In this document: positions 1-9,443 of the stretch, piece after piece
How positions within the stretch are numbered: position 1 is the first letter of the stretch
Layout: every line of letters starts with the position of its first letter
NCBI RefSeq assembly: GCF_000878195.1
Contig: NZ_JXST01000003.1
Span: 151,826-215,825, forward strand
Direction: 5' to 3'
Source: Mycolicibacterium llatzerense
Lineage (GTDB): Bacteria; Actinomycetota; Actinomycetes; Mycobacteriales; Mycobacteriaceae
Length of the DNA: 64,000 nt
Translations under genes and position numbers: made by a program
Notes under the pieces: generated by a model
Databases searched by the model: none
What the model was told of the DNA's origin: nothing
The model's input: only the letters and a program-made list of their open reading frames with translations

Positions 1-1
1 G

Positions 2-514
2 ACCGATCACGAGTTCGGGCTGTGGGCCGGCCTCGCGGTGGACAACACGGCCGAGACGACGGCCACCGGGTACCTCTTCTCCGACGAGGCCGGCAAGACC
101 GCCGTCCTGGTGAAGTCGGTGCGCAACGCGCTGATCGGGTTCGTGGTCCTCGGCTTCGCCATCTACTGGGCCGCCCGGGGCGAGGCCGACGCCGTCGCCT
201 CCGGGGTGCGCGCCAAGGCGGCCTTCATCTGGCAGAAGTTCCCGAAGTTCGTGCTCGGCTTCCTGGCGGTATCGGCAGTCGTCACCGCCGGGCTGCTCAG
301 CAAGGGGCAGGTCGCGAACCTGGCCGCGGTGTCCAAATGGGCGTTCCTGCTCACCTTCGCCGGGGTGGGGCTGTCCACCGACTTCCGGCAGATCGCGCGC
401 ACCGGCTGGCGCCCGCTCGTCGTCGCGGTGATCGGTCTGGTCGTGGTGGCGACGGTGTCGCTGGCGTTGGTGCTGCTGACGTCGCGGGTGCTGGGCTGGG
501 GTGTCGTCGGCTGA
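2..514 (+). CDS. YeiH-family (UPF0324) putative sulfate exporter, C-terminal part
   Basis: The reading frame is open from base 2 and ends with TGA at 512-514, so only the last ~170 residues are in the window and the true start lies upstream. The fragment contains a [12 protein letters not shown] segment followed by several hydrophobic helices (for example around [30 protein letters not shown] and [21 protein letters not shown]), which fits the C-terminal half of the YeiH/UPF0324 inner-membrane family. Members are annotated as putative sulfate or organosulfur exporters, but their substrate is poorly established. The first ATG in frame (position 38) falls inside a conserved segment and is not the start. 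A promoter for the ribosomal genes follows, so this gene is probably a separate unit. Confidence 0.75.
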   Translation, partial: TDHEFGLWAGLAVDNTAETTATGYLFSDEAGKTAVLVKSVRNALIGFVVLGFAIYWAARGEADAVASGVRAKAAFIWQKFPKFVLGFLAVSAVVTAGLLSKGQVANLAAVSKWAFLLTFAGVGLSTDFRQIARTGWRPLVVAVIGLVVVATVSLALVLLTSRVLGWGVVG

Positions 515-592
515 CCGACCGCGAGATCGACGAACTGGTCGTTGCCATGGCAGCGGCCATTTCGTCTGTTTCGGGGTGGATTGAGCAGCGAT

Positions 593-621
593 TTGGAGCG
601 TTATGGCTGCTCGCCTAGTAT
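593..621 (+). promoter_or_regulatory. SigA-type promoter candidate for the rplN operon
   Basis: TTGGAG (593-598) and TAGTAT (616-621) are separated by exactly 17 bp, a good match to a housekeeping -35/-10 pair. It lies about 120 bp before rplN, leaving a leader of roughly 115 nt. No gene occupies 515-741. Confidence 0.55.
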
Positions 622-741
622 GTAGGGGTTGCCCAGGGCAGACCCCGGTCATCACGTGACTTCGCGTGCCTTTGGACAACAAGACCGCGCACGTCCAGGT
701 CGGTATCTGGCGTGCATACAAAATCCAGGTCAGGAGATCGA

Positions 742-1110
742 GTGATTCAGCAGGAATCGCGACTCAAGGTCGCCGACAACACGGGCGCAAAGGAAATCCT
801 TTGCATCCGCGTGCTCGGTGGCTCGTCGCGGCGCTACGCCGGCATCGGCGACATCATCGTGGCGACCGTCAAGGACGCCATCCCGGGCGGCAACGTCAAG
901 CGTGGTGACGTGGTCAAGGCCGTCGTCGTGCGCACCGTCAAGGAGCGCCGCCGGCCGGACGGCAGCTACATCAAGTTCGACGAGAACGCCGCCGTCATCA
1001 TCAAGAACGACAATGACCCCCGCGGTACCCGCATCTTCGGGCCGGTCGGTCGCGAACTGCGCGAGAAGAAGTTCATGAAGATCGTCTCGCTGGCCCCGGA
1101 GGTTTTGTGA
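742..1110 (+). CDS. rplN: 50S ribosomal protein L14
   Basis: Universal large-subunit protein L14, which binds 23S rRNA at the interface with the small subunit. The product is 122 residues, the normal length, beginning [18 protein letters not shown] and ending [12 protein letters not shown] choose the GTG at 742 because it matches the family N-terminus and has AGGAG at 732-736; the upstream ATG at 712 would add ten unrelated residues. The stop TGA at 1108-1110 overlaps the rplX ATG by one base, so translation is coupled. First gene of the spc-type cluster in the window. Confidence 0.97.
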   Translation: MIQQESRLKVADNTGAKEILCIRVLGGSSRRYAGIGDIIVATVKDAIPGGNVKRGDVVKAVVVRTVKERRRPDGSYIKFDENAAVIIKNDNDPRGTRIFGPVGRELREKKFMKIVSLAPEVL

Positions 1111-1427
1111 TGAAGGTGCACAAGGGCGACACCGTGCTGGTTATCGCCGGCAAGGACAAGGGTGCCAAGGGCAAGGTCATCGAGGCCTACCCGACCCGCA
1201 ACAAGGTGCTCGTTGAGGGCGTCAACCGGATCAAGAAGCACACTGCGCAGTCTCAGAACGAGCGCGGTGCATCGTCGGGTGGCATCGTCACCCAGGAGGC
1301 GCCGATCCACGTTTCGAACGTGATGGTGGTCGACTCCGACGGCAACGCCACCCGCATCGGCTACCGCGTCGATGAGGAGAACGGCAAGAAGGTCCGTATC
1401 TCGAAGCGCAACGGCAAGGACATCTGA
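1110..1427 (+). CDS. rplX: 50S ribosomal protein L24
   Basis: L24 initiates assembly of the large subunit by binding the 5' region of 23S rRNA. The 105-residue product has the N-terminal KOW motif ([19 protein letters not shown]). The ATG at 1110 shares its A with the rplN stop codon, giving a TGATG junction typical of coupled ribosomal genes. An in-frame GTG at 1107 is possible but less likely. rplE follows after one base. Confidence 0.97.
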   Translation: MKVHKGDTVLVIAGKDKGAKGKVIEAYPTRNKVLVEGVNRIKKHTAQSQNERGASSGGIVTQEAPIHVSNVMVVDSDGNATRIGYRVDEENGKKVRISKRNGKDI

Positions 1428-1428
1428 G

Positions 1429-1992
1429 ATGACCACAGTGGAAAAGACTCAGCCCCGGCTGAAGACGCGCTACCGCGAAGAGATCCGCGACGCGCTCACC
1501 AATGAATTCAACTACGCCAACGTCATGCAGATCCCCGGCGTGGTCAAGGTTGTCGTCAACATGGGTGTCGGTGACGCCGCCCGCGACGCCAAGCTGATCA
1601 ACGGCGCGGTCAGCGACCTGACGCTGATCACCGGCCAGAAGCCGGAAATCCGCAAGGCCCGCAAGTCCATCGCGCAGTTCAAGCTGCGTGAGGGCATGCC
1701 CATCGGCTGCCGCGTCACCCTGCGTGGCGACCGCATGTGGGAGTTCCTGGACCGCCTGATCTCGATCGCACTGCCCCGTATCCGCGACTTCCGCGGTCTG
1801 TCGGCCAAGCAGTTCGACGGCAGCGGCAACTACACCTTCGGCCTCAACGAGCAGTCGATGTTCCACGAGATCGACGTCGACTCGATCGACCGCCCCCGCG
1901 GCATGGACATCACGGTCGTCACCTCGGCCACCACTGACGACGAAGGCCGTGCGTTGCTGCGGGCCCTGGGCTTCCCGTTCAAGGAGAACTGA
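1429..1992 (+). CDS. rplE: 50S ribosomal protein L5
   Basis: L5 binds 5S rRNA and forms part of the central protuberance. The product is 187 residues starting [18 protein letters not shown], the standard actinobacterial length. The frame is open further upstream to an ATG at 1372, but that lies inside rplX; the ATG at 1429 directly follows the rplX stop and gives the family N-terminus. Conserved L5 segments such as NMGVGDA, the [16 protein letters not shown] stretch and [14 protein letters not shown] are present. Confidence 0.97.
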   Translation: MTTVEKTQPRLKTRYREEIRDALTNEFNYANVMQIPGVVKVVVNMGVGDAARDAKLINGAVSDLTLITGQKPEIRKARKSIAQFKLREGMPIGCRVTLRGDRMWEFLDRLISIALPRIRDFRGLSAKQFDGSGNYTFGLNEQSMFHEIDVDSIDRPRGMDITVVTSATTDDEGRALLRALGFPFKEN

Positions 1993-1994
1993 CA

Positions 1995-2180
1995 ATGGCA
2001 AAGAAGGCTCTGGTCAACAAGGCCAACAAGAAGCCGAAGTTCGCGGTGCGTGGCTACACCCGCTGCAACAAGTGCGGTCGCCCGCACTCGGTGTTCCGCA
2101 AGTTCGGCCTGTGCCGAATCTGCCTGCGGGAGATGGCCCACGCCGGCGAGCTGCCCGGTGTGCAGAAGTCCAGCTGGTGA
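1995..2180 (+). CDS. rpsZ: 30S ribosomal protein S14, zinc-binding type Z
   Basis: S14 is required for assembly of the head of the small subunit. This is the short 61-residue type with a four-cysteine zinc site, C24-x2-C27 and C40-x2-C43. Mycobacteria also carry a longer zinc-free S14 paralogue (rpsN2) elsewhere, expressed under zinc limitation through Zur; that is family knowledge and is not visible here. Start ATG is two bases after the rplE stop. This gene ends the first ribosomal block: a terminator follows. Confidence 0.97.
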   Translation: MAKKALVNKANKKPKFAVRGYTRCNKCGRPHSVFRKFGLCRICLREMAHAGELPGVQKSSW

Positions 2181-2200
2181 CTCTGCCCGTCTCATGACGC

Positions 2201-2220
2201 TGTAGAAAGCTGTAGAAAGC
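2201..2220 (+). repeat. Tandem 10-bp duplication
   Basis: TGTAGAAAGC occurs twice head to tail directly in front of the terminator stem. Probably a slipped-strand duplication; no function is implied. Confidence 0.7.
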
Positions 2221-2252
2221 CGCCCCGGTCCTCGTGACCGGGGCGGTTTTTT
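2220..2252 (+). terminator. Rho-independent terminator after rpsZ
   Basis: CCGCCCCGGTC (2220-2230) pairs perfectly with GACCGGGGCGG (2236-2246) across a 5-nt loop and is followed by six T (2247-2252). Textbook form. It splits the ribosomal cluster into two transcription units or acts as a partial attenuator. Confidence 0.9.
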
Positions 2253-2334
2253 CTGCGTCGAGAGTGGGGGATTGCGCGGAAATCCGGCCGGAAAACCGCG
2301 TCAACCCCCACGCTCGGCGCCGATTCGCACGGAT

Positions 2335-2363
2335 TTGGCCCTGAGCTGCGGATTGTCTACACT
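2335..2363 (+). promoter_or_regulatory. SigA-type promoter candidate for rpsH operon
   Basis: TTGGCC (2335-2340) and TACACT (2358-2363) are 17 bp apart. It lies downstream of the terminator and about 220 bp before rpsH, in the 402-bp gap 2181-2582 that otherwise holds no gene. The remaining leader up to 2582 may contain regulatory RNA structure, for example the short inverted match TGGGCTTTTCAGCCCA near 2378, but I cannot assign one. Confidence 0.5.
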
Positions 2364-2582
2364 GGGCAGGTTGCCATGGGCTTTTCAGCCCAATGGCCGA
2401 TCGGCATGTGCCTTCTGAAACTGGATTGCACTACCGATGCACGGCCCCTGACCGACCTCGGTCAGATACGGGAAAACACTTCGTAGCAGGCCCACGATGT
2501 GACGTGCCGAGCCACCGCAAGGTGGGACCGACACGGGCGTGATGCATGGGAACCGCAGCGAGAAAGGTTGATCAACGCTGTC

Positions 2583-2981
2583 ATGACAATGACGGATCCG
2601 ATCGCAGACTTCTTGACACGTCTGCGCAACGCCAACTCGGCGTACCACGACGAGGTGACCCTGCCCCACTCGAAGATCAAGGCGAACATCGCCGAGATCC
2701 TCAAGAAGGAGGGTTACATTACCGACTACCGCACAGAGGACGCCCGCGTGGGCAAGAGCCTCATTGTGTCCCTCAAGTACGGCCCCAGCCGCGAGCGCAG
2801 CATCGCCGGCCTCCGCCGGGTGTCCAAGCCCGGTCTGCGGGTGTACGCGAAATCCACCAACCTGCCGCGGGTTCTGGGTGGCCTTGGCGTGGCGATCATC
2901 TCCACGTCCTCTGGCCTGCTCACCGACCGCCAGGCAGCTCGACAAGGCGTGGGCGGCGAAGTCCTCGCTTACGTCTGGTAG
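2583..2981 (+). CDS. rpsH: 30S ribosomal protein S8
   Basis: S8 binds the central domain of 16S rRNA and in other bacteria also represses its own operon mRNA. The product is 132 residues, beginning [20 protein letters not shown] and ending in the conserved segment [26 protein letters not shown] (described by position: last 26 residues). ATG 2583 is chosen because it gives the family N-terminus and follows GAGAAAGG; the frame extends upstream without homologous sequence. rplF follows after 12 bases. Confidence 0.97.
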   Translation: MTMTDPIADFLTRLRNANSAYHDEVTLPHSKIKANIAEILKKEGYITDYRTEDARVGKSLIVSLKYGPSRERSIAGLRRVSKPGLRVYAKSTNLPRVLGGLGVAIISTSSGLLTDRQAARQGVGGEVLAYVW

Positions 2982-2993
2982 GGGGCAGAAAAC

Positions 2994-3533
2994 ATGTCGC
3001 GTATTGGAAAGCAGCCGGTTCTCATTCCGGCCGGTGTCGATGTGACCATCGAAGGCCAGAGCATCGCCGTGAAGGGCCCCAAGGGCACCCTGGCGCTCGA
3101 CGTTGCCGAGCCCATCGAGGTGTCGCGTAACGACGAAGGTGCCGTTGTGGTCTCCCGTCCGAACGACGAGCGTCGTAACCGCTCGCTGCACGGACTGTCC
3201 CGCACGCTGATCGCCAACCTGGTGACCGGTGTGACGCAGGGCTACACCACCAAGATGGAAATCTTCGGCGTTGGTTACCGCGTGCAGGCCAAGGGCTCGA
3301 ACCTGGAGTTCGCGCTCGGCTACAGCCACCCGGTGCTGATCGAGGCCCCAGAGGGCATCACGTTCGCAGTCGAGACCCCGACGAAGTTCTCGGTGTCCGG
3401 CATCGACAAGCAGAAAGTCGGCCAGATCTCGGCAGTCATCCGCCGCCTGCGTCGCCCGGACCCGTACAAGGGCAAGGGCATTCGCTACGAGGGTGAGCAG
3501 ATCCGCCGCAAGGTCGGAAAGACAGGTAAGTAG
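2994..3533 (+). CDS. rplF: 50S ribosomal protein L6
   Basis: L6 sits near the sarcin-ricin loop and factor-binding site of the large subunit. The 179-residue product is full length, beginning MSRIGKQPV and containing the C-terminal signature [13 protein letters not shown]. It overlaps nothing and is two bases from rplR, consistent with cotranscription. Confidence 0.97.
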   Translation: MSRIGKQPVLIPAGVDVTIEGQSIAVKGPKGTLALDVAEPIEVSRNDEGAVVVSRPNDERRNRSLHGLSRTLIANLVTGVTQGYTTKMEIFGVGYRVQAKGSNLEFALGYSHPVLIEAPEGITFAVETPTKFSVSGIDKQKVGQISAVIRRLRRPDPYKGKGIRYEGEQIRRKVGKTGK

Positions 3534-3535
3534 CA

Positions 3536-3937
3536 ATGGCCAACACTGAGACTGACAAGCGTAAGCCGTTGGGCCAGAACATCTCTGAGACCCGTCGGGT
3601 GGCGCGTCTGCGTCGTCACGCCCGTCTGCGCAAGAAGGTCGCCGGCACGTCCGAGCGTCCGCGCCTGATGGTCAACCGCTCTTCGCGGCACATCCACGTC
3701 CAGGTGATCGACGACCTGACCGGCACCACGCTGGCCGCCGCGTCGTCCATCGAGGCCGACGTGCGTGCCGTCGACGGCGACAAGAAGGCCGTCAGCACCC
3801 GGGTGGGTCAGCTGATCGCCGAGCGCGCCAAGGCAGCCGGCATCTCCGAGGTGGTGTTCGACCGTGGTGGATACACCTACGGCGGCCGGATCGCCGCTCT
3901 CGCCGACGCCGCTCGTGAAGGCGGGTTGACGTTCTAA
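3536..3937 (+). CDS. rplR: 50S ribosomal protein L18
   Basis: L18 binds 5S rRNA together with L5 and L25. The product is 133 residues with the conserved core [19 protein letters not shown] and the C-terminal block [24 protein letters not shown]. The N-terminal 12 or so residues ([13 protein letters not shown]) are longer than in many bacteria; an internal start cannot be excluded but ATG 3536 sits directly behind the rplF stop. Confidence 0.96.
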   Translation: MANTETDKRKPLGQNISETRRVARLRRHARLRKKVAGTSERPRLMVNRSSRHIHVQVIDDLTGTTLAAASSIEADVRAVDGDKKAVSTRVGQLIAERAKAAGISEVVFDRGGYTYGGRIAALADAAREGGLTF

Positions 3938-3971
3938 TGACTTACTTCAAGAAGACCGGAAGGACTGCATA

Positions 3972-4640
3972 ATGGCCGAGCAGGCTGGCGCCGCTTCGGC
4001 GCAGGACAACCGTGGCGGTCGTGGTGACCGTGACGGCCGCGGTCGCCGCGATGACCGCGGTGGCCGTGGTCGCGGCGACGACCGTGGTGAGAAGAGCAAC
4101 TACATCGAGCGCGTTGTCACCATCAACCGCGTTTCGAAGGTGGTCAAGGGTGGTCGGCGCTTCAGCTTCACCGCCCTGGTGATCGTCGGTGACGGCCACG
4201 GCATGGTGGGCGTCGGCTACGGCAAGGCCAAGGAAGTTCCGGCCGCCATTGCCAAGGGTGTCGAGGAGGCTCGCAAGAGCTTCTTCCGGGTCCCGCTGAT
4301 CGGCGCCACCATCGTGCACCCGGTTCAGGGCGAGGCCGCTGCCGGTGTCGTGATGCTGCGTCCGGCCAGCCCGGGTACCGGTGTCATCGCCGGTGGCGCT
4401 TGCCGCGCGGTGCTGGAATGCGCCGGTGTGCACGACGTCCTGGCCAAGTCGCTGGGCAGCGACAACGCGATCAACGTGGTGCACGCCACCGTTGCCGCGT
4501 TGAAGATGATTCAGCGTCCCGAGGAAGTGGCGGCCCGTCGTGGCCTGCCCATCGAAGATGTTGCGCCGGCCGGCATGCTGCGGGCCCGGCGTGAGGCAGA
4601 AGCGCTGGCCGCATCGGCAGCGCGTGAAGGATCGGCATAA
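3972..4640 (+). CDS. rpsE: 30S ribosomal protein S5
   Basis: S5 lines the mRNA entry tunnel and affects decoding fidelity. The product is 222 residues: an N-terminal Gly/Arg/Asp-rich extension (about residues 10-35, repeats of the DRGGRG kind), the S5 double-stranded-RNA-binding domain (starting near [19 protein letters not shown]) and the C-terminal S5 domain. The low-complexity extension is typical of actinobacterial S5. rpmD begins two bases after the stop. Confidence 0.96.
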   Translation: MAEQAGAASAQDNRGGRGDRDGRGRRDDRGGRGRGDDRGEKSNYIERVVTINRVSKVVKGGRRFSFTALVIVGDGHGMVGVGYGKAKEVPAAIAKGVEEARKSFFRVPLIGATIVHPVQGEAAAGVVMLRPASPGTGVIAGGACRAVLECAGVHDVLAKSLGSDNAINVVHATVAALKMIQRPEEVAARRGLPIEDVAPAGMLRARREAEALAASAAREGSA

Positions 4641-4642
4641 TC

Positions 4643-4822
4643 ATGGCTGAACTGAAGATCACCCAGGTGCGTGGCACCGTGGGTGCCCGGTGGAAGCAGC
4701 GCGAGAGCCTGCGGACGCTGGGACTGCGCAAGATCCGCCAGTCCGTCGTTCGCGAGGACAACGCGCAGACCCGTGGTCTGCTCGCGGTGGTCAACCACCT
4801 CGTCACCGTCGAGGAGGCGTAA
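4643..4822 (+). CDS. rpmD: 50S ribosomal protein L30
   Basis: Short universal protein of bacterial large subunits. The 59-residue product begins [20 protein letters not shown] and contains the L30 core [16 protein letters not shown]. It sits in its invariable place between rpsE and rplO, and its TAA overlaps the rplO ATG by one base. Confidence 0.95.
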   Translation: MAELKITQVRGTVGARWKQRESLRTLGLRKIRQSVVREDNAQTRGLLAVVNHLVTVEEA

Positions 4823-5265
4823 TGAGTGTCATCAAGCTGCACGACCTGAAGCCGGCCAAGGGGTCCAAGAAGGCCAAGACCCGCGTCGGTCGTGGTGAGG
4901 GCTCCAAGGGTAAGACCGCTGGCCGTGGTACCAAGGGCACCAAGGCCCGCAAGAACGTCCCCGTGACGTTCGAGGGTGGCCAGATGCCGATCCACATGCG
5001 TCTGCCGAAGCTCAAGGGCTTCCGCAACCGCTTCCGCACGGAGTACGCGGTGGTGAACGTCGGCGATCTCGCCAAGGCGTTCCCGCAGGGCGGCACCGTC
5101 GGCGTGGACGAGCTGGTGGCCGCTGGCCTGGTTCGCAAGAACAACCTGGTCAAGGTCCTCGGCGACGGCAAGCTGGCCGTCAAGCTCGACGTCACCGCCA
5201 ACAAGTTCAGCGGTAGCGCCCGTGAGGCGATCACCGCTGCCGGTGGTAGCGCGACCGAGCTGTAA
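4822..5265 (+). CDS. rplO: 50S ribosomal protein L15
   Basis: L15 is a late assembly protein that bridges several 23S rRNA domains. The product is 147 residues; the basic N-terminal part carries the typical [19 protein letters not shown] segment, and the globular C-terminal half follows. ATG 4822 shares one base with the rpmD stop; the frame is open further upstream (position 4690), but only as a shadow of rpmD. This is the last gene of the block; a terminator follows. Confidence 0.96.
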   Translation: MSVIKLHDLKPAKGSKKAKTRVGRGEGSKGKTAGRGTKGTKARKNVPVTFEGGQMPIHMRLPKLKGFRNRFRTEYAVVNVGDLAKAFPQGGTVGVDELVAAGLVRKNNLVKVLGDGKLAVKLDVTANKFSGSAREAITAAGGSATEL

Positions 5266-5276
5266 TTGCTCCACAG

Positions 5277-5310
5277 AGAAGGGCCCTCGCTTCGGCGGGG
5301 GCCCTTCTTC
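5277..5310 (+). terminator. Hairpin terminator after rplO
   Basis: AAGGGCCC on the left and GGGCCCTT on the right form the base of a longer stem closed by a TTCG-type loop near 5291, followed by CTTC. It ends the rpsH-rplO transcript and also faces the oppositely oriented hydrolase gene. Confidence 0.8.
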
Positions 5311-5386
5311 GTTGTGTCGATCCTGTCCTGCGGGCGGGCACCACTCGGACTTTTGCGCCCTCGGTACAGGATCGACGTCGACGGGA

Positions 5387-6613
5387 CTAGGTCTGCACCC
5401 GGGCGCCGAGGACGTCGCGGAAGAGCGCCTGGCGCACCGCGAGTTCACGCGGATCGCTGACCAGATGGAAGCCCAGCCGGTTCATCACGTAGCCGAACCC
5501 GACGCCGGTGTCCGGGTCGGCGAAGCCGAACGAGCCGCCGAACCCGGGCGTGCCGAAGGCCTTGCCCGAGGAGCCGAAGTCGAAGGTCGGGATGGGTTTG
5601 CAGAAGCCGAGCGCATATGCGATCTCGGCACGCATCACCTTGTCCCGCGTCCCGCCTGACGGGTTTCTCGGCGGCGCGGCCAAGGCGTCGAAAGTCTCTG
5701 GGGTGAAACCTATTTCGGTCCCGCCGACTGCCGCGGCACCGTAGAGGCCGGCCAGTGCGCGGGCGGTCCCGGTGCCGTTGGCCGACGGAATCTCGACGCG
5801 GCGCACCCGGTCGGTGTTGTAGTCGCCGGCGTAGGGGTCGATGTCGGCCGGGATCGCCGCGGTCCTGGCCAACAGCCCCCGCGGGTTCAGGCTGCCGAGC
5901 AGGAACCCCGCCGGCATGACATTCAGATGCTTCAGCGATTCGTAGCGCTGCCAATGGTGCAACGTGGCAAGCCGGCCTCGATCGACAGAGTCGGGCAGTC
6001 CGATGTACAGGTCGAGGCCCAACGGCCCGGTGATCTCCTCGGCGAGGTAGCGGCCGAGGGTACGGCCGTCGGTGCGACGGATCAGTTCGGACTCGTACCA
6101 GCCGATGGTGATGGCGTGATACCCGTGCCGGGTGCCCGGCGTCCACGCCGGTTTCTGGGCGGCCAGGATGGCGGAGAGCCGCACCGGATCGGCGATGTCG
6201 GACAGCAGTGGGTTGGGGGTCAGGACACACAGCCCGGCCTGGTGAGCCAGCAGCTGACGTACGGTGACCTCGTCCTTGCCCTGTGCGGCGAACTCGGGCC
6301 AGTACTCGGCCACCCGCTTGTCGTAGTCGAACAGTCCCTTCGACGCTGCGTGCGCAACGGCAAGGGCTGCAACACCTTTCGTCGACGAGAACATGTTGAC
6401 CATGGTGTCGGCCTGCCACGGCGTCTTGCTGACCCCGTCGCGGTAGCCGCCCCACATGTCGACCACCTTGCGGCCGTCGCGGTAGACGCACAGGGCCGCG
6501 CCCACCTCGCTGCCCGCCGCGAAGTTGGCCCGGAACGCATCGGCGACCTTGCCGTAGCCGTCGTCGGCATCGCCGTGGACCAGGTCGGGGGAGACGGAGA
6601 CTTTCAGCACCAT
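5387..6613 (-). CDS. Serine hydrolase, class C beta-lactamase/EstB-like family
   Basis: A 408-residue protein of the beta-lactamase-related (class C/DD-peptidase fold) family, probably an esterase or lipase in mycobacteria. The catalytic SxxK tetrad is S76-S-T-K79 in VNMFSSTKGVAAL, and the C-terminal part has the Gly-rich FGTPGFGGSFGFADPDTGVGFGY stretch (read by position, about residues 370-395). No signal peptide is evident, so it is likely cytoplasmic. ATG 6613 is preferred; the frame extends 21 codons upstream into a palindromic repeat with no homologous-looking sequence. It is convergent with rplO and divergent from sppA. The true substrate is unknown. Confidence 0.85.
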   Translation of the reverse strand: MVLKVSVSPDLVHGDADDGYGKVADAFRANFAAGSEVGAALCVYRDGRKVVDMWGGYRDGVSKTPWQADTMVNMFSSTKGVAALAVAHAASKGLFDYDKRVAEYWPEFAAQGKDEVTVRQLLAHQAGLCVLTPNPLLSDIADPVRLSAILAAQKPAWTPGTRHGYHAITIGWYESELIRRTDGRTLGRYLAEEITGPLGLDLYIGLPDSVDRGRLATLHHWQRYESLKHLNVMPAGFLLGSLNPRGLLARTAAIPADIDPYAGDYNTDRVRRVEIPSANGTGTARALAGLYGAAAVGGTEIGFTPETFDALAAPPRNPSGGTRDKVMRAEIAYALGFCKPIPTFDFGSSGKAFGTPGFGGSFGFADPDTGVGFGYVMNRLGFHLVSDPRELAVRQALFRDVLGARVQT

Positions 6614-6632
6614 GGACCTGATCCTCTCCCGT

Positions 6633-6688
6633 GAGCAGTCGTGAATGTCCCCGAATCGGCGGCATTCGCGGGACATTTGCGTCTGCTC
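6633..6688. repeat. Imperfect palindromic intergenic element (GAGCAG type)
   Basis: Left arm GAGCAGTCGTGAATGTCCCC and right arm, read in reverse complement, GAGCAGACGCAAATGTCCCG align almost throughout, around the loop near 6657-6663. It lies between the divergent hydrolase and sppA. The outer arm resembles the arms of the hairpin at 21593-21654, suggesting a dispersed palindromic repeat. Confidence 0.6.
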
Positions 6689-6720
6689 GGCACTCGGCGG
6701 CGAGTCGGTAGGCTCGGAAG

Positions 6721-8508
6721 ATGTTTGCTTTCCGGCCCAGTCTGCCCGGTCTTCCCGGCCCCGATGAGTTGCGTGCTCTTGTCCGCAAGGTCGACACCGC
6801 GCGTCACCACGGCGTGCCGAACGGCTGCGTGCTGGAACTCGACCTGCAGGCCGTGCCGCCGGAGACCGCCGGCTTCGACCCGATTGCCTTCGTCATGGGC
6901 AACTCCCGGCCCCTGGTGCTGCGCGACGCCGTCGCCGCCATCCACCGCGCGGCCGACGACAAGCGCGTGGCCGGGCTGATCGCCCGGGTCCAATTGCCCG
7001 CTGCCGCAGCCGGTCCGGTGCAGGAACTGCGCGACGCCATCGCCGCGTTCAGCGCCGTCAAACCGTCCGTGGCCTGGGCCGAGACCTACCCCGGCACCAT
7101 GTCGTACTACCTGGCCTCGGCGTTCCGCGAAGTGTGGATGCAGCCGTCGGGCACGGTCGGGCTGGTGGGTTTCGCCACCAACGCGTTGTTCCTGCGCGAC
7201 GCGTTCGACAAGGCGGGCATCGAGGCACAGTTCGTGGCGCGCGGTGAGTACAAGTCGGCGGCCAACATGTTCACGCAGGACCGCTACACCGAGCCGCACC
7301 GCGAGGCCGACGGCCGGCTCATCGAGAGCCTGCACGCCCAGGTGCTGGCCGCCATCGCCGCATCCCGCGACGTCGACGCCGACGAACTCGACACCCTGGT
7401 CGACCGGGCGCCGCTGCTGCGCGACGACGCGCTGGCAGCCAAGCTCGTGGACCGCATCGGTTTCCGGGACGAGGCCTATGCCCGGGTCGGTGAATTGATC
7501 GGCGGCACAGCCGAAGCCGACGGGAAGGACGCGCCGCCACGGTTGTTCCTGTCCCGGTACGCCAAGGCCACCGCCGGGCATACCCTGCCCGAGGTGCCGC
7601 CGCTGCCGGGCATCAAGCACAAGCCGACCATCGCCGTCGTCACCATGGCCGGGCCGATCGTCAGCGGTCGCGGCGGCCCGAGCGCGTTCCCGCCCGGCCC
7701 GTCGAGCGTCGGTGGCGACACCATCGCCGCGGCCCTGCGCGAAGCCGCCGCCGATGACGACGTCGCGGCCGTCGTGCTCCGCGTGGACAGCCCCGGCGGC
7801 GCGGTCACCGGTTCGGAAACCATCTGGCGTGAGGTGGTGCGGCTGCGCGAGGCCGGCACGCCCGTCGTCGCGTCGATGGGTGCGGTCGCCGCGTCGGGCG
7901 GCTACTACGTGTCGATGGCGGCCAACCACATCGTCGCCAACGCCGGCACCATCACCGGATCCATCGGCGTGGTGACGGGCAAGCTCGTCACCAAGGGCCT
8001 CAAGGAACGGCTCGGTGTCGGTTCGGATGCCGTGCGTACCAACGAGAATGCCGACGCCTGGTCCGCGAACCAGCCCTTCACCGAGGCCCAGCACGCGCAC
8101 GTGGTGGCCGAGGCCGACCTGTTCTACACCGACTTCGTCGAACGCGTCGCCGACGGCCGCAACCTGCCGGTCGAGGCCGTCGAGCAGGTGGCGCGCGGCC
8201 GCATCTGGACCGGCGCCGATGCGCTGGAACACGGCCTGGTCGACGAGCTCGGCGGGCTGCGGACCGCCGTGCGCCGGGCGAAGGTGCTGGCCGGCCTCGA
8301 ACCCGACGCGACCGCCAAGGTCGTCAACTACCCGGGTTCGTCGCTGCTGGACCACGTGCGGCCCAAGGCCTCATCGCAACCTGCGGCGGCGTCGTTGCCG
8401 GACGCGGTGGCGGCACTGCTCGGCCGTTCACTCGTCGGCGCGCTCGGTGCGGCCGAGCGATCGCTGACCGGGGTCAGCGCGCTCTGGCTGGGTGACTACC
8501 GCTTCTAG
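6721..8508 (+). CDS. sppA: Signal peptide peptidase SppA, 67K type (protease IV)
   Basis: Membrane-associated serine protease that degrades cleaved signal peptides. The 595-residue product has the duplicated 67K-type architecture: an N-terminal peptidase S49 domain carrying the predicted general-base Lys178 (RGEYKSAANMF) and a C-terminal domain with predicted nucleophile Ser392 (GAVAASGGYYVS), matching the K/S dyad of E. coli SppA. I do not see an obvious N-terminal membrane anchor. Its place directly after rplO (beyond one gene) matches M. tuberculosis Rv0724. It ends eight bases from a convergent methyltransferase gene. Confidence 0.92.
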   Translation: MFAFRPSLPGLPGPDELRALVRKVDTARHHGVPNGCVLELDLQAVPPETAGFDPIAFVMGNSRPLVLRDAVAAIHRAADDKRVAGLIARVQLPAAAAGPVQELRDAIAAFSAVKPSVAWAETYPGTMSYYLASAFREVWMQPSGTVGLVGFATNALFLRDAFDKAGIEAQFVARGEYKSAANMFTQDRYTEPHREADGRLIESLHAQVLAAIAASRDVDADELDTLVDRAPLLRDDALAAKLVDRIGFRDEAYARVGELIGGTAEADGKDAPPRLFLSRYAKATAGHTLPEVPPLPGIKHKPTIAVVTMAGPIVSGRGGPSAFPPGPSSVGGDTIAAALREAAADDDVAAVVLRVDSPGGAVTGSETIWREVVRLREAGTPVVASMGAVAASGGYYVSMAANHIVANAGTITGSIGVVTGKLVTKGLKERLGVGSDAVRTNENADAWSANQPFTEAQHAHVVAEADLFYTDFVERVADGRNLPVEAVEQVARGRIWTGADALEHGLVDELGGLRTAVRRAKVLAGLEPDATAKVVNYPGSSLLDHVRPKASSQPAAASLPDAVAALLGRSLVGALGAAERSLTGVSALWLGDYRF

Positions 8509-8517
8509 GCGGCGGGC

Positions 8518-9438
8518 TCAGCCGAGAGTGCCGCTGATGTAGATGATCTCGCGCATGGGATCGTCGCCGCCGAGATCTGCTGCCGCCAGCCCGTACCCGG
8601 CATACAGGTCGGACCGGCCGACGCCGGTCGTCTGCCAGCCCTTGGCTGCCAGATAGTCTGCGGCGGAATGCCTTTCGCCGTGGTAGACCAGCGACGGCAT
8701 GTCCAAGTTCAAGCCGAGCTGCGCGAACCCCGCGGCGGCTTCACGAGCCTTGTCAGCGTCGAAATCCTTGAGCCCGGGCACGAATTCGGTGGCCACGGCG
8801 CTACCGGGTGCGCTGAGCTCGTGAATGTTGTCGAACAGCTTGTCCTGGGCCTCCGGCGGCAGGTAGATCAGCAGACCTTCGGCCAACCACGCCGTCGGCC
8901 GGCTGGGATCGAAACCGGCGGCCTGCAGCGCCGCCGGCCAGTCTTCGCGCAGATCGATCGCGACGGTCCGCCGCTGCGCGGTCGGCGCCGCGCCGAGGCC
9001 GGCCAGGGTCTGCGTCTTGAATTCGATGACGTCCGGCTGGTCGATCTCGTAGACCACGGTGCCGTCGGGCCAGGGCAGCCGGTAGGCGCGGGAGTCCAGT
9101 CCGGAGGCCAGGATGACGGCCTGCCGGATGCCGCCGTCGGTCGCCGTCAAGAGGTAGTCGTCGAAAAACCGGGTACGAACGGCCATTTCGTCGATGTTGG
9201 CCCGGGCCCGAACCGCGGCATCGGGCGCAAAGGCTTCGAGAGCGGCGAGGTCCAGTACCCCGTCGACCATGTTGGTGAACGCCTCGATCCCGACGGCGCG
9301 CACCAGCGGCGCCGCGAACGGATCGTTGATCAAACCGTGTGGGTGGGTGCTGGCAATCGCCCGCCCGGTCGCGACCAGGGTGGCCGTCGCGCCCACGCTC
9401 GATGCCAGATCCCAGCTGTCCCCGTGTGTCCGTGCCAT
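8518..9438 (-). CDS. Class I SAM-dependent methyltransferase (TIGR00027 family), copy 4
   Basis: A 306-residue member of the mycobacterial putative S-adenosylmethionine methyltransferase family related to leucine carboxyl methyltransferases. Family hallmarks are the N-terminus [18 protein letters not shown], the SAM-binding segment [17 protein letters not shown], the [14 protein letters not shown] strand, and [17 protein letters not shown]. Substrate is not known for this family. It is the last of four tandem paralogues on this strand; the gap to the preceding copy is five bases, so they probably form one operon read from 12222. The same type of genes (Rv0725c, Rv0726c, Rv0731c) lies here in M. 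tuberculosis. Confidence 0.9.
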   Translation of the reverse strand: MARTHGDSWDLASSVGATATLVATGRAIASTHPHGLINDPFAAPLVRAVGIEAFTNMVDGVLDLAALEAFAPDAAVRARANIDEMAVRTRFFDDYLLTATDGGIRQAVILASGLDSRAYRLPWPDGTVVYEIDQPDVIEFKTQTLAGLGAAPTAQRRTVAIDLREDWPAALQAAGFDPSRPTAWLAEGLLIYLPPEAQDKLFDNIHELSAPGSAVATEFVPGLKDFDADKAREAAAGFAQLGLNLDMPSLVYHGERHSAADYLAAKGWQTTGVGRSDLYAGYGLAAADLGGDDPMREIIYISGTLG

Positions 9439-9443
9439 CGCGG

